NCBI GenBank assembly: GCA_024280485.1
Contig: JAJRQB010000089.1
Span: 1 to 47,295 of the forward strand
Direction of reading: 5' to 3'
DNA length: 47,295 nucleotides
Origin: Deltaproteobacteria bacterium
Lineage (GTDB): Bacteria > Desulfobacterota > Desulfuromonadia > Desulfuromonadales > Geopsychrobacteraceae
In this document: piece by piece, positions 1-8,192 of the stretch
How the letters are laid out: every line of letters begins with the position of its first letter
Numbering within the stretch: position 1 is the stretch's first letter
Program-made: the position numbers and the translations under genes
Notes under the pieces: model-generated
The model's database searches: none
Seen by the model: the letters and a program-made list of their open reading frames with translations, nothing else
Told to the model about the DNA's origin: nothing

Positions 1-1003
1 ACAGACCGTCGATCAGATCATTCATATCGCGGCTTCCATCCTGCAAATAACGCAGATAGGTTTTACCCTCCTCATCTAGCTTGTCCGCGTAATCCTCCAG
101 CAGCGCCGCGCTGAAACCGTCGATGGCCCGCAGAGGCGCCCGCAGGTCGTGGGAGACCGAGTAGGTGAATGCCTCCATCTCCTTGTTGGCAAGTTCCAGC
201 TCTCTAGTTCGTTCAATGACTCGCGTCTCTAACTCTTGATTAAGTTTGGAAAGTTCATTTTCCGCCCGCTTGCGCTCGGTAATATCCAGAAAAACACTGA
301 TCACCAGGTTCTTTTCAAACATTGGGATGTCAAAATTAACAACATCGGCAACCTCTCCGGAAGCTCTTACAATCGGGAATTCCCAGGTCATTTTTTTCAG
401 ATCTCCGCTGGCCCAATCGGCATCCATTCGGGCCAACAGTTCCTTACTTAACTCAGGATCGGGAACACAGTGCGCATAAAATTCCTCGACACTGGTAATA
501 ACCTCCTTCGGCCAGCCGATAATCTCCGTACCACTCTGGTTCAGGTACAGAACCTTACCCTTGTCCCAGGTCCAAACGGCAAGGCCGACCGGCAAGTTAT
601 CCATAACTGTTTCGATGAATACATTGCGTTCCTGCAGTTCTTCCTTGATCCGTTTGCGCTCTGAGATATCACGCAGACTGACAAGAACAACTGTTCGCCC
701 TGTCCTCTCGATGGCATTCATCGAGATTTCCACATCGATCAGAATTTCGTCCTGGCGACGGATTTGCCACTGAAATATTTGTGGCTGCCCGGTAACTGCC
801 GCATCAATGTGCTGCTGTACTGCGTCAGCAGAATCACTACCGTCAGGCTGTGTTTGTGGGGAGAAATCCAACAGAGAACGGCCAATGATATCCTCGCAGC
901 TGCATGCCAGGAGTAGACATGCATGTTCATTGCACTCCTCAAAGATCTCTGACATGAGAATCAGACCGAAGGGCAAGTTTTCCATCAAGCTTTGATCATT
1001 CAT
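1..1003 (-). CDS. PAS-PAS sensor histidine kinase, N-terminal part (cut by window edge)
   Basis: Cytoplasmic sensor kinase without membrane segments; 334 codons are visible. A PAS-like region covers about residues 5-115 and ends in the typical [12 protein letters not shown] linker. A second PAS covers about 130-245 and ends in [12 protein letters not shown] coiled stretch (250-275) leads to a HisKA domain with phospho-acceptor His285 in [16 protein letters not shown]. The ATPase domain is missing because the gene runs off the left edge. The start ATG at 1003 has GGAG six bases upstream. The HisKA is of the type found in bacteriophytochrome-like soluble kinases. The signal sensed cannot be told. 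The fragment at the right edge (46903-47295) belongs to the same family and begins almost where this one stops. Confidence 0.93.
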   Translation of the reverse strand, partial: MNDQSLMENLPFGLILMSEIFEECNEHACLLLACSCEDIIGRSLLDFSPQTQPDGSDSADAVQQHIDAAVTGQPQIFQWQIRRQDEILIDVEISMNAIERTGRTVVLVSLRDISERKRIKEELQERNVFIETVMDNLPVGLAVWTWDKGKVLYLNQSGTEIIGWPKEVITSVEEFYAHCVPDPELSKELLARMDADWASGDLKKMTWEFPIVRASGEVADVVNFDIPMFEKNLVISVFLDITERKRAENELSKLNQELETRVIERTRELELANKEMEAFTYSVSHDLRAPLRAIDGFSAALLEDYADKLDEEGKTYLRYLQDGSRDMNDLIDGL

Positions 1004-1374
1004 TTGTTTCTCCACCCTCTTCTCAGGATTAAAACAGAGAATTTGACGTGGACCATGCTTTTTTTAACTGTAACAAAGATCTAGCAAAACCTCATTCCTC
1101 GAGCCTTTCAAAATCGCATAAGTTGACCGTGTCTTGATGGATCAAGGGCTAAACACAAAGCCTCATCTCTTATTTCCGCGCCTTAATACAAAAGGCCCCG
1201 CAATACCATTGCGGGGCCTTCACTTTCCGACCTCTGTTCATTCAGCCGAAGGACTATCATCGATTTCTGCCGTCACCACAAAGGAATGGTGACCTTGGCC
1301 TGAAAACATCTACTGGTGGCTATTCAACTCCGGGTACAGACATCATTGTTATAATGCTTCATCGATGGTCATGT
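1004..1374. other. Intergenic region with no gene seen
   Basis: This 371-base stretch separates the kinase from the aldehyde dehydrogenase. Apart from the hairpin terminator at 1192-1220 I see no convincing reading frame with a ribosome binding site. The part from 1004 to about 1100 must hold the promoter of the kinase gene, but no clear -35/-10 pair stands out. Confidence 0.6.
1192..1220 (-). terminator. Rho-independent terminator of the aldehyde dehydrogenase operon
   Basis: A perfect 13-bp stem (1192-1204 paired with 1208-1220, GC-rich core GGCCCCGC) has a 3-base loop. On the minus strand it is followed by TTTTGT. It lies about 155 bases beyond the stop codon at 1375, so it would end the aminotransferase-aldehyde dehydrogenase transcript before the kinase gene. 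Confidence 0.85.
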
Positions 1375-2787
1375 TTATGTGCGGAGCTTTTCCCGGCGCG
1401 CCAAGGCACCAGCAATGTCCCCCATAACTTCAGCGGGATCCGCGTTGTATGCGATCTGAGTCCAATTAACCAGGTGCATGGGACCGACATTCTCCCCAAC
1501 CGAGCTGCGCCCGTAATAACCAGTGCCAAGTGTCGCCGCCGGATTCAGACCGGAGGACAGACCAGAGGAAACCAGCACCGCGGGGCCATTGACCGCAATC
1601 CGATAGACATCAAGGGAGGACCAGGCGAGAATGGTATCGGGATTACTGGAATGAATGGCAGCCGAATGACCTTTACCTCCGAAGTCTATCATCACCTGAG
1701 CCCCGGCTAAAGCCTCCTCAACACTGGCAACACGCTTGAATCCAAGAACCGGATACATCTTCTCACGTGCGATGATGTCGGTCTTGTCAACCTTGTCTAG
1801 CTCGACAATCAGCACAACCGTTCCTGCCGGGATCTCGATACCGGCTTTCTCGGCAATGAAGACTGCGGTTTTACCAACCGCCCCTGGATTAATAGGTCCC
1901 TCACCCTCAAGGTAACTGCGCAGTTTAGCTGCCTCAGCGGGGTCAGCGACCAGATATCCACCCTGTGCAGCCATAGAATCGAGCAGTGCGTCAGCGACTT
2001 CATCCTTGACCAGTGCGACCGATTCACTGGTACAAAGCAGGTTGCAGTCGAATGAAGAGCTGAAAATGATCTCTCCGGCGGCCTTGACGATATTGGTTGT
2101 CTCATCAACATAATGGGGCGGATTACCTGGACCGACGCCGAGAGCCGGGTTTCCGGAACTATAAGCAGCGCGAACCATACCCGGACCGCCCGTGGCCAGA
2201 GTCACATTGATCAGATCACTCTGCATCATCGCTCCGACCACCGGAATTGAAGGTTCACGAAGTACTTGAATACTATTCTTGGGAGCTCCAGCCGCCTCAG
2301 CGGCTGCGGCCAGATAATCTGCGGCATCAACACTGCATTCCTTTGCCGCAGGATGAGGGCAGAGAATGAGCGCATTGCGCCCCATCAGGCTGATCAAGGT
2401 TTTAAAATTTGTCGTAGCGACCGGGTTGGTACAGGGGGCAAGACCGAGGACCACACCGGCTGGGCGGGCAAACTTGACCAGCTTCTTCTCATAGTCAATT
2501 TCGTATCCGGAAAAATCCTGCCCGCGGTAGAAATCCAGCAGACCGGCACTGGTCGCCTGATTCTTCAAAGTCTTGTGCTCGATCGTACCAAAACCGGTTT
2601 CCCGCACGGCCCATTCTGCGTAATATCCAGCTCTTTCAGCAGCTGCGGTTGCTACGGCCTCTACGATTTTTGCGACCTGTTCGGCAGAATATGCAGCGAA
2701 CTCTCTGGCCGCGACCTGGGCCTGCTCAAGGAGCTGCCTCTCGGGGTGAATTTCAACTTCCCCCATGGTATTAGTTGCTTGGTTCAT
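1375..2787 (-). CDS. CoA-acylating aldehyde dehydrogenase, not encapsulated
   Basis: Predicted to oxidise an aldehyde to its acyl-CoA with NAD+ and CoA, in the cytoplasm. The family is that of EutE/PduP and the acetylating domain of AdhE. The 470 residues show the expected nucleotide-fold segments: PCTNPVATTNFK near 118-129, ATGGPGMVRAAY near 198-209 and GVGPGN near 217-222. The catalytic Cys is 252 in LLCTSES. The start ATG at 2787 has GAGGAG seven bases upstream. It follows the Tat aminotransferase gene by about 93 bases and is likely cotranscribed with it from the promoter at 4672-4701. It is a clear paralogue of the BMC enzyme at 27227-28747. It ends at ALARREKLRT and lacks that enzyme's C-terminal linker and amphipathic helix, so it should stay outside the microcompartment. 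The aldehyde is unknown; small aliphatic or sulfo-aldehydes are possible. Confidence 0.9.
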   Translation of the reverse strand: MNQATNTMGEVEIHPERQLLEQAQVAAREFAAYSAEQVAKIVEAVATAAAERAGYYAEWAVRETGFGTIEHKTLKNQATSAGLLDFYRGQDFSGYEIDYEKKLVKFARPAGVVLGLAPCTNPVATTNFKTLISLMGRNALILCPHPAAKECSVDAADYLAAAAEAAGAPKNSIQVLREPSIPVVGAMMQSDLINVTLATGGPGMVRAAYSSGNPALGVGPGNPPHYVDETTNIVKAAGEIIFSSSFDCNLLCTSESVALVKDEVADALLDSMAAQGGYLVADPAEAAKLRSYLEGEGPINPGAVGKTAVFIAEKAGIEIPAGTVVLIVELDKVDKTDIIAREKMYPVLGFKRVASVEEALAGAQVMIDFGGKGHSAAIHSSNPDTILAWSSLDVYRIAVNGPAVLVSSGLSSGLNPAATLGTGYYGRSSVGENVGPMHLVNWTQIAYNADPAEVMGDIAGALARREKLRT

Positions 2788-2880
2788 TTATAGACTCCTC
2801 TGTTTGCGTACGGGGCTTGTCAGTGATCTGAGCCGGATCTTACGATCCAGACTTTTTATTTTGCTGCTAATTTTCAACCA

Positions 2881-4530
2881 TCAACCATTCATCGTTATCC
2901 GAACGATATCGTCCCAGGCGGCAATGAACTTGTCCGTATCTGCCTTGGTATGCTGAGGAGCGACAATCACCATATTGAAGTAAGGCATCAGCAGAAAGCC
3001 CCGGTTCCATAAGTAGGCATGGCTAAATTCGAACAGCCCGCCGAAGCCGACCTGGATCAGGCCGCCAAGGGGTTCAAAAGCCTGCTCGGGGATAAAATGG
3101 TAACAGAGTCGATTTCCCATGGTCTCGATGCGATAAGGGGCCTTGTATTTTTTATTAACCCGCTCCATTTCGGATTTCATGTAGGCGACGTTTTTGTTGA
3201 TTTTGGCAAAAGTCTTCTCGGTCAATACCTCTTCAAGAGTCACCCGTAAAGCCAAAGTCGACAAAGTATTGCCGCAGAGTGCGTTGCCGAGGAAACCGAG
3301 GCCAGCTCCGGTCAAAAAGCCAATCTCACCCTGGTCCTTCTGCAGCTTCTTGGCAACCGCCTCGCTCATGCCATAGACAGCGCCAGGAATGCCGCTCGAA
3401 ATCGCCTTGCCACAAGTCCAGAAATCGCTCTTGCCCTTCAGGTCCAGCTCACCGATCATGCCGGCGGGCCCACCCGAAATAGTGTGGGTCTCGTCATAGC
3501 AGAGCAGCGTGCCATATTTCTTACACAGGGCACGCACACCCTCGTGCCAGCCCGGCTTCGGCCAGGCCCAGCCGAAGTTACTCATCACCGGCTCCATCAT
3601 GACGATTGCAACTGTGCGATCCTTGAGGAGTTCCTCGAGCCCTTCCAGGTCGTTCCAGTTGAAGATTTTCGTGCCCTGATCGACCTCGCCATGATAGATC
3701 CCAAGATCGTGCCAGCGGGCTATCACGCCCGGCTCAGGCATCATCTTCTGAGTTTCGTCGATGGTGCCATGATAGGTGCAGTTGGGGATGGCGACATTCG
3801 GTCGGCCGGTGTGATGACGGGCGATAGCCAGTACATAACGATTGGCATCGGATGCCGTCATGGCATGCATCCAGTAAGGTTGGCCAAAATTTTCAGCCAA
3901 GAGTTCAGCAACGACCAGCTGGTCTTCGTTGCCCATCATCGGGCTGATACCATCTTCGAGCATCCGCTTGGCGCAGGCCTTGACCGCTGGGTTTTCCGGT
4001 CCATGACCGTACATATCCGGGGTATCACCAAAGTTGAGGTCGATATACTCATTGCCATCGACGTCCCAAAGCTTGTTCCCCATGCAGCGTTCAGCAAAAA
4101 GCAGGTGTGGGGTTTCCCAGTCCTTCTGATAGCAACCGAACACCCCCCAGGGCATGTGCTTCATGCCTCGCTTCTGCATCTCATCGCTCTTCTGGGTCTT
4201 GGCCATCCACTGGCCCATCTCTTCTTCCGCAAGTTTGAGAAGCTTATCCTGTGCAATGCCACCAGGGATCTGGGGGAAAACCGAGGCGAAATCACTCAGG
4301 TCTGCATTGGGAGCCCATCTTCTGGCCATGGAATAATCAAATGGACGACCGGAGGCCATAGGCGACTTTTTAAAATATTCATTTGCCCCCGCCTTGACAG
4401 CCTCGCTGCCTGCGCCGGAGGTAGATGCCATGGCCGTGCCACGGAATGCACTCATGCCAAAACCGGCAGCCATAGGAGCCAATGCCAGCAAGCTCGATAC
4501 CTTCATGAAATCGCGACGACTCTGTTTCAT
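2881..4530 (-). CDS. Tat-exported class III (GSAM-like) PLP aminotransferase
   Basis: A fold-type I PLP enzyme related to glutamate-1-semialdehyde aminomutase and omega-aminotransferases, 549 residues. The N-terminus is a twin-arginine signal: SRRDFMK (residues 4-10), a hydrophobic stretch, then an Ala-rich cleavage region near 30-37. The mature protein would fold with PLP in the cytoplasm and act in the periplasm. The Schiff-base lysine is Lys375 in CGKAISSG and the PLP-pyridine Asp is Asp346 in YDETHT. GDTPDMYGHG near 168-177 is the family's substrate/PLP N-terminal segment. The frame can be extended to a TTG at 4545, but the ATG at 4530 has AAAGG at the right distance and puts the Tat motif at the very start. 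It heads an operon with the aldehyde dehydrogenase at 1375-2787. The substrate is unknown: it could deaminate an omega-amino compound released in the periplasm. Confidence 0.9.
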   Translation of the reverse strand: MKQSRRDFMKVSSLLALAPMAAGFGMSAFRGTAMASTSGAGSEAVKAGANEYFKKSPMASGRPFDYSMARRWAPNADLSDFASVFPQIPGGIAQDKLLKLAEEEMGQWMAKTQKSDEMQKRGMKHMPWGVFGCYQKDWETPHLLFAERCMGNKLWDVDGNEYIDLNFGDTPDMYGHGPENPAVKACAKRMLEDGISPMMGNEDQLVVAELLAENFGQPYWMHAMTASDANRYVLAIARHHTGRPNVAIPNCTYHGTIDETQKMMPEPGVIARWHDLGIYHGEVDQGTKIFNWNDLEGLEELLKDRTVAIVMMEPVMSNFGWAWPKPGWHEGVRALCKKYGTLLCYDETHTISGGPAGMIGELDLKGKSDFWTCGKAISSGIPGAVYGMSEAVAKKLQKDQGEIGFLTGAGLGFLGNALCGNTLSTLALRVTLEEVLTEKTFAKINKNVAYMKSEMERVNKKYKAPYRIETMGNRLCYHFIPEQAFEPLGGLIQVGFGGLFEFSHAYLWNRGFLLMPYFNMVIVAPQHTKADTDKFIAAWDDIVRITMNG

Positions 4531-4640
4531 TTTTTTACCTTTCAATAATGAGCAGAAATGTTCGGGAATCGCCCATCCGGGACCAGGGATGGAACTTCAG
4601 CTTATTCATTCTGCCGGGTTTAAGCATCTGGTCCTGACAC

Positions 4641-4664
4641 GCAGGGAAGCTTTTACTTCCCTGC
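4641..4664. promoter_or_regulatory. Operator palindrome A1 (GGGAAG-N6-CTTCCC type)
   Basis: Perfect inverted repeat with 9-base arms: GCAGGGAAG (4641-4649), a six-base spacer, then CTTCCCTGC (4656-4664). It lies at about the transcription start of the promoter at 4672-4701. The same core occurs at 14966-14985 and 16272-16309 in the same relation to a promoter. The third site is in front of the TetR gene at 15562-16212, the likely ligand-responsive repressor. Confidence 0.82.
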
Positions 4665-4671
4665 AGGGAGA

Positions 4672-4701
4672 ACAATAGCTTCCCCCCGCAACCAAAGTCA
4701 A
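4672..4701 (-). promoter_or_regulatory. Sigma70-type promoter of the Tat aminotransferase operon
   Basis: On the minus strand there is TTGACT (4696-4701), an 18-base spacer and TATTGT (4672-4677). A start near 4665 would give a leader of about 135 bases. Operator A1 covers the predicted start, and a further CTTCCCC-like half-site falls in the spacer, as at the promoter of module A. Confidence 0.72.
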
Positions 4702-4745
4702 TAAAAAAGAGGTTTAAACTTCTATCATCCTTGCGGATGAACAAT

Positions 4746-5160
4746 TTGAGTTAAGGCTATCGTGTGATTATTTATGTGATTTCAGCCTATTAGCTTGATT
4801 GTTCACATTCAAGACTGATACATATTCCCCACACAAAAAAATCAGGAGGGAAGGTTTAAGACCTATACCGATGCAATACTTAACGCTGTTCTATCTGTTC
4901 TTTGATGTAGAGCTTGGATAAGAAGTGGCAAGCCGATTTGCAGACAATGGCGGATTAACGCAAAAAGGCCGCCCTCTCGGGCGACCTCAGACTGCAGACA
5001 AACTATCGGCCACAAACCCATGCCGTGACGGTCAAAACACACTCAGCGCCGACAGAGCCATGGGATCAATACAGATCATCTGCCCGGGAATGACGTAGCT
5101 CAAGACAAACGCGAGATCCGACCTTTAGGACCGAATCCCGCGCACCCGTACAGAATCTGT
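4746..5160. other. Intergenic region between ligase and aminotransferase operons
   Basis: No gene is seen. The stretch carries the terminator of the ligase operon (4962-4987). It also holds a 13-base block ACTTAACGCTGTT at 4878-4890 that recurs exactly at 15192-15204, a similar distance upstream of the other A-type promoter. Confidence 0.55.
4962..4987 (-). terminator. Rho-independent terminator of module A
   Basis: On the minus strand, AGGTCGCCC (4979-4987), a GAGA loop and GGGCGGCCT (4966-4974) form a 9-bp stem with one mismatch, followed by a run of Ts. It lies about 175 bases beyond the stop of the CoA ligase gene. Confidence 0.75.
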
Positions 5161-6801
5161 CTATTCAGCGGTCGGCAAGACATAATCCTTAAACTGCTGA
5201 CGTAATTCCACCTTCTTGACCTTTCCTGTTGCGGTGTGGGGTAACTCATCGACGAAAACAACATCGTCGGGCAGCCACCATTTGGCTATCTTGCCATCAT
5301 ACCAGGAGAGCATCTCCTCCCAGGTCAACTCCTGACCCGCATTTTTTACCACCACCAGCAGCGGCCTCTCCGACCACTTGGGGTGATGAGCGGCAATGAC
5401 TGCGGCCTCGGCAACCGCCGGGTGGGCCACGGCCAGATTCTCGAGCTCAATCGAACTGATCCACTCGCCACCCGACTTGATCACATCCTTGGTCCGATCG
5501 GTAATCTGCATAAAGCCATCCGGGTCAATGGTGGCGACATCTCCGGTGCACAACCAGCCGTCCTCGTCATGGGTGTCACTGTGCCCCTCATGCCCGAAGT
5601 AATCGGCACAGACCCAGGGGCCTCTGATTTTGAGGGACCCGAAGGCCTTGCCATCTCTGGGCAGTTCATGGTTGTCGTCATCGACGATCTTCATTTCGAT
5701 GCCGAAGACCGGTCGCCCCTGTTTGGCTCGAAGCTTCCACTGCTCTTCCTCGCTCAGTTTCTCCATTCCGGGCTTCAAGGTATTGAGCGTTCCCAACGGG
5801 CTGGTCTCGGTCATCCCCCAGGCGTAATTCACCATCACACCATGCTGCTGAAACTCTCTCATGATCGATGTCGGGCAGGCCGCGCCGCCGATGATCACCC
5901 GCTTGAGGCTGGGTAGTCTCTTACCGGTTTTCTGCAGATCGGACAGCAGTGCCATCCAGACGGTGGGCACCCCGGCAGAGAGAGTCACCCCTTCCCCGGC
6001 AATCAGATCTCCGATAGCGGCACCATCGCCCATCTTCGGCCCAGGCAGAACCAGCTTGGCACCGACCATCGGCACGGAGTACGGCAAACCCCAGGCGTTG
6101 ACGTGGAACATGGGGACCACCGGCAGCACGGTGTCATTGATCGAAACATTGAACATATCAGGCAGGGCGGCGGCGTAAGAATGCAGTACGGTTGAACGGT
6201 GACTGTACATGACTCCCTTGGGGTTACTGGTGGTGCCGGAGGTGTAACAGAGGGAAGATGCCGCGTTTTCGTCGAGAGCGGGCCAGTCGAACTGCTCAGA
6301 CTCGCTGGCGATCAACGTCTCATAACAGTAAACATTGCGCAGACCGGTTTCCGGCATGTGCGCCTCGTCGGTCATCACGATAAAGCCGTGTACACCAGGA
6401 ATTTTGTCGGCCAATTTCTCTAATAACGGCACGAACAGCGGATCGATAAACAGCCAACGATCCTCGGCATCGTTGATAATGTATTCAATCTGATTTTCGA
6501 AGAGCCGTGGATTAATGGTGTGACAGATCAGGCTGCTGCAGGAGGTCGCATAGTAGATCTCCAGGTGGCGGTGATCATTCCAGGCCAGGGTACCGATCCG
6601 ATCGCCCTGCTTGACGCCCAGGCGGGCCAGTGCATTGGCCAGCTGACCGACCCGATCAAAGGCCTCGGCATAGCTGTAACGATGCAGAGGATTATCCTTG
6701 GTGACCGAAACAATCTCGGCCGTCGCATAGTTCTTCTTGGCGAACTGCATGATTGAAGTGATCAGCAGCGGGCTATTCATCATCAAACCGTTCATTGCCA
6801 T
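5161..6801 (-). CDS. Medium/long-chain fatty-acyl-CoA ligase (AMP-forming, AlkK-like)
   Basis: Activates a free fatty acid with ATP and CoA to acyl-CoA, at or near the inner membrane. It is 546 residues, the usual size for AlkK-type ligases. Visible motifs are the AMP P-loop [11 protein letters not shown], the PMFHVNAWG stretch, [10 protein letters not shown], the hinge [15 protein letters not shown], and the C-terminal catalytic lysine in TATGKVKK. The longest frame starts with a TTG at 6822. The ATG at 6801 has AGGGAG nine bases upstream, while the ATG at 6810 is too close to that site, so I place the start at 6801. It is the last gene of module A, 69 bases after the secreted hydrolase. That order suggests it activates the acyl part released by that hydrolase and feeds the FadN/A/E operon nearby. 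Confidence 0.92.
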   Translation of the reverse strand: MAMNGLMMNSPLLITSIMQFAKKNYATAEIVSVTKDNPLHRYSYAEAFDRVGQLANALARLGVKQGDRIGTLAWNDHRHLEIYYATSCSSLICHTINPRLFENQIEYIINDAEDRWLFIDPLFVPLLEKLADKIPGVHGFIVMTDEAHMPETGLRNVYCYETLIASESEQFDWPALDENAASSLCYTSGTTSNPKGVMYSHRSTVLHSYAAALPDMFNVSINDTVLPVVPMFHVNAWGLPYSVPMVGAKLVLPGPKMGDGAAIGDLIAGEGVTLSAGVPTVWMALLSDLQKTGKRLPSLKRVIIGGAACPTSIMREFQQHGVMVNYAWGMTETSPLGTLNTLKPGMEKLSEEEQWKLRAKQGRPVFGIEMKIVDDDNHELPRDGKAFGSLKIRGPWVCADYFGHEGHSDTHDEDGWLCTGDVATIDPDGFMQITDRTKDVIKSGGEWISSIELENLAVAHPAVAEAAVIAAHHPKWSERPLLVVVKNAGQELTWEEMLSWYDGKIAKWWLPDDVVFVDELPHTATGKVKKVELRQQFKDYVLPTAE

Positions 6802-6870
6802 AGCAAACATCTCCCTTCTCAAGGTTATCTATCGTCGTGGGTAAATAAGCGGGCCTTGCAACTTTAATTG

Positions 6871-8148
6871 TTATGGTTTGGATAGAGCTTCTGCAAGTGC
6901 CTCCGCGCCCAGAAAGGCATCCTGAAACATCAATATATCCACTGCCTGCGGTTGTGTGGAGAATTTAGTCACCACCAACTGTGCCTCAGGATTGATATAG
7001 ATCGACTGGCCATGAATACCGAGTGCCTGGATAACAGGATGTCCGGGCGCAGCTACCCAGAACTGGTTCCGGTAGGAAGGATTCGGAAAAACCCCGGCAT
7101 ATTCCGACCTGGCAAAGGCCTCCCGGTTGCCATTGGTCAGGACATCCTTGATCCAGGCGGCAGGCACGATCTGCTCGCCATTAAAAAGGCCATTCTGCAA
7201 AATCATCTGGCCGAAGCGGGCCATATCCCGCAAGGTTCCATTGAACCCGCCGCTAGCAATGGCGAACCGGCCCTTATCGACGGTAATATATCCATCCTGC
7301 TCGACGCCGAGTTTGGTCCAGATCTCCTGGGAAATCAGCTCCGACAAGCCCGTCTTGGTGACTCGTTCCAGGATCCAGCCCAGAACATCGGTATTGGATG
7401 AAACATAGTGGAATACTTCCCCGTGTTCGCCCTCCTTCTTCAAGGTCGGCAGGAATTCATACATTGATTCGGGCATCTCGGCCCCAGAATTGGAACGCCA
7501 GCCCGCAATATAGTCCGTAGTCCAAATATCAGAGTTTGGATCTTCGTAGTCTTCGGAAAAATGAACTCCGATCTCCATGTCGAGAAGCTGCTGAACGGTC
7601 GCGTCGGCATAGGTGCTTCCGGCAATTTCCGGCAGATAGTTGCTAACCTTGGCAGCCACATCGACCAGCCCTCTGTCGACCATGATACCGAACACGGCGC
7701 TAGTGAGGGACTTGGTACAGGACATCCAGAGATGTGAGGTATCGGGCTGCATTCCATTGAAATACTGTTCGGTGACAATCCTGCCTTTGTGCAGAACGAT
7801 GATGCCATCCGTATAGGTGTTCTCGAGCATCCGGGCAATGGTCATGGTTTCACCATCCGCACCTGCGAAGCTGATGTCGTCGAGATGTTGGGGATTGCGC
7901 TCGAAGGGCCGCACCTCTCCCCTCCCCCGGCTGACTCGGGCCGTCGGGATCAGTTCCCTGACATGCTGGAATCCCCAGCGGTTATACGGCGGGTCCTGCC
8001 AGTTTTCGAGGGTGACCCGTTTATCTAAAGCCGGCGGAAAACCCTGCATGAGGCCATGTTCTGCGGCGGTCTTGGGTGCCGCCGCAAAGGCACTTCCAAA
8101 GATCAGTGATATCAGGATAGTGAGCATGTATATTTTTATTTTTCCCAT
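6871..8148 (-). CDS. Secreted serine hydrolase, beta-lactamase fold (NylB/EstB-like)
   Basis: A 425-residue beta-lactamase-family hydrolase with a Sec signal peptide: KIKIYMLTILISLIFGSAFA, with cleavage near residue 22. The nucleophile motif SxxK is Ser143-Cys-Thr-Lys146 in WMSCTKSLTS. The Tyr motif is in FHYVSSNTD, and the third-strand motif appears as GIHGQS near the C-terminus. This arrangement resembles 6-aminohexanoate-dimer hydrolase and EstB-type esterases more than true beta-lactamases, so amide or ester cleavage in the periplasm is expected rather than drug resistance. The start ATG at 8148 has GGAG eight bases upstream. It follows the RND gene by 44 bases and precedes the acyl-CoA ligase, which fits release of a fatty acid. 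The exact bond cleaved is unknown. Confidence 0.88.
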   Translation of the reverse strand: MGKIKIYMLTILISLIFGSAFAAAPKTAAEHGLMQGFPPALDKRVTLENWQDPPYNRWGFQHVRELIPTARVSRGRGEVRPFERNPQHLDDISFAGADGETMTIARMLENTYTDGIIVLHKGRIVTEQYFNGMQPDTSHLWMSCTKSLTSAVFGIMVDRGLVDVAAKVSNYLPEIAGSTYADATVQQLLDMEIGVHFSEDYEDPNSDIWTTDYIAGWRSNSGAEMPESMYEFLPTLKKEGEHGEVFHYVSSNTDVLGWILERVTKTGLSELISQEIWTKLGVEQDGYITVDKGRFAIASGGFNGTLRDMARFGQMILQNGLFNGEQIVPAAWIKDVLTNGNREAFARSEYAGVFPNPSYRNQFWVAAPGHPVIQALGIHGQSIYINPEAQLVVTKFSTQPQAVDILMFQDAFLGAEALAEALSKP

Positions 8149-8192
8149 TTACTTATCTCCAAATTGAATTTTCTATAAAGGACATGACCGTC

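Noticed and set aside
3484-4548. Long plus-strand open frame (354 codons) opposite the Tat aminotransferase
   Set aside because: It lies wholly antisense to a gene with clear family motifs, has no recognisable domain, and reads as the complement of that gene.
6871-8148. Beta-lactam resistance gene
   Set aside because: The SxxK fold is shared, but the later motifs and the operon context fit NylB/EstB-like amide or ester hydrolases.
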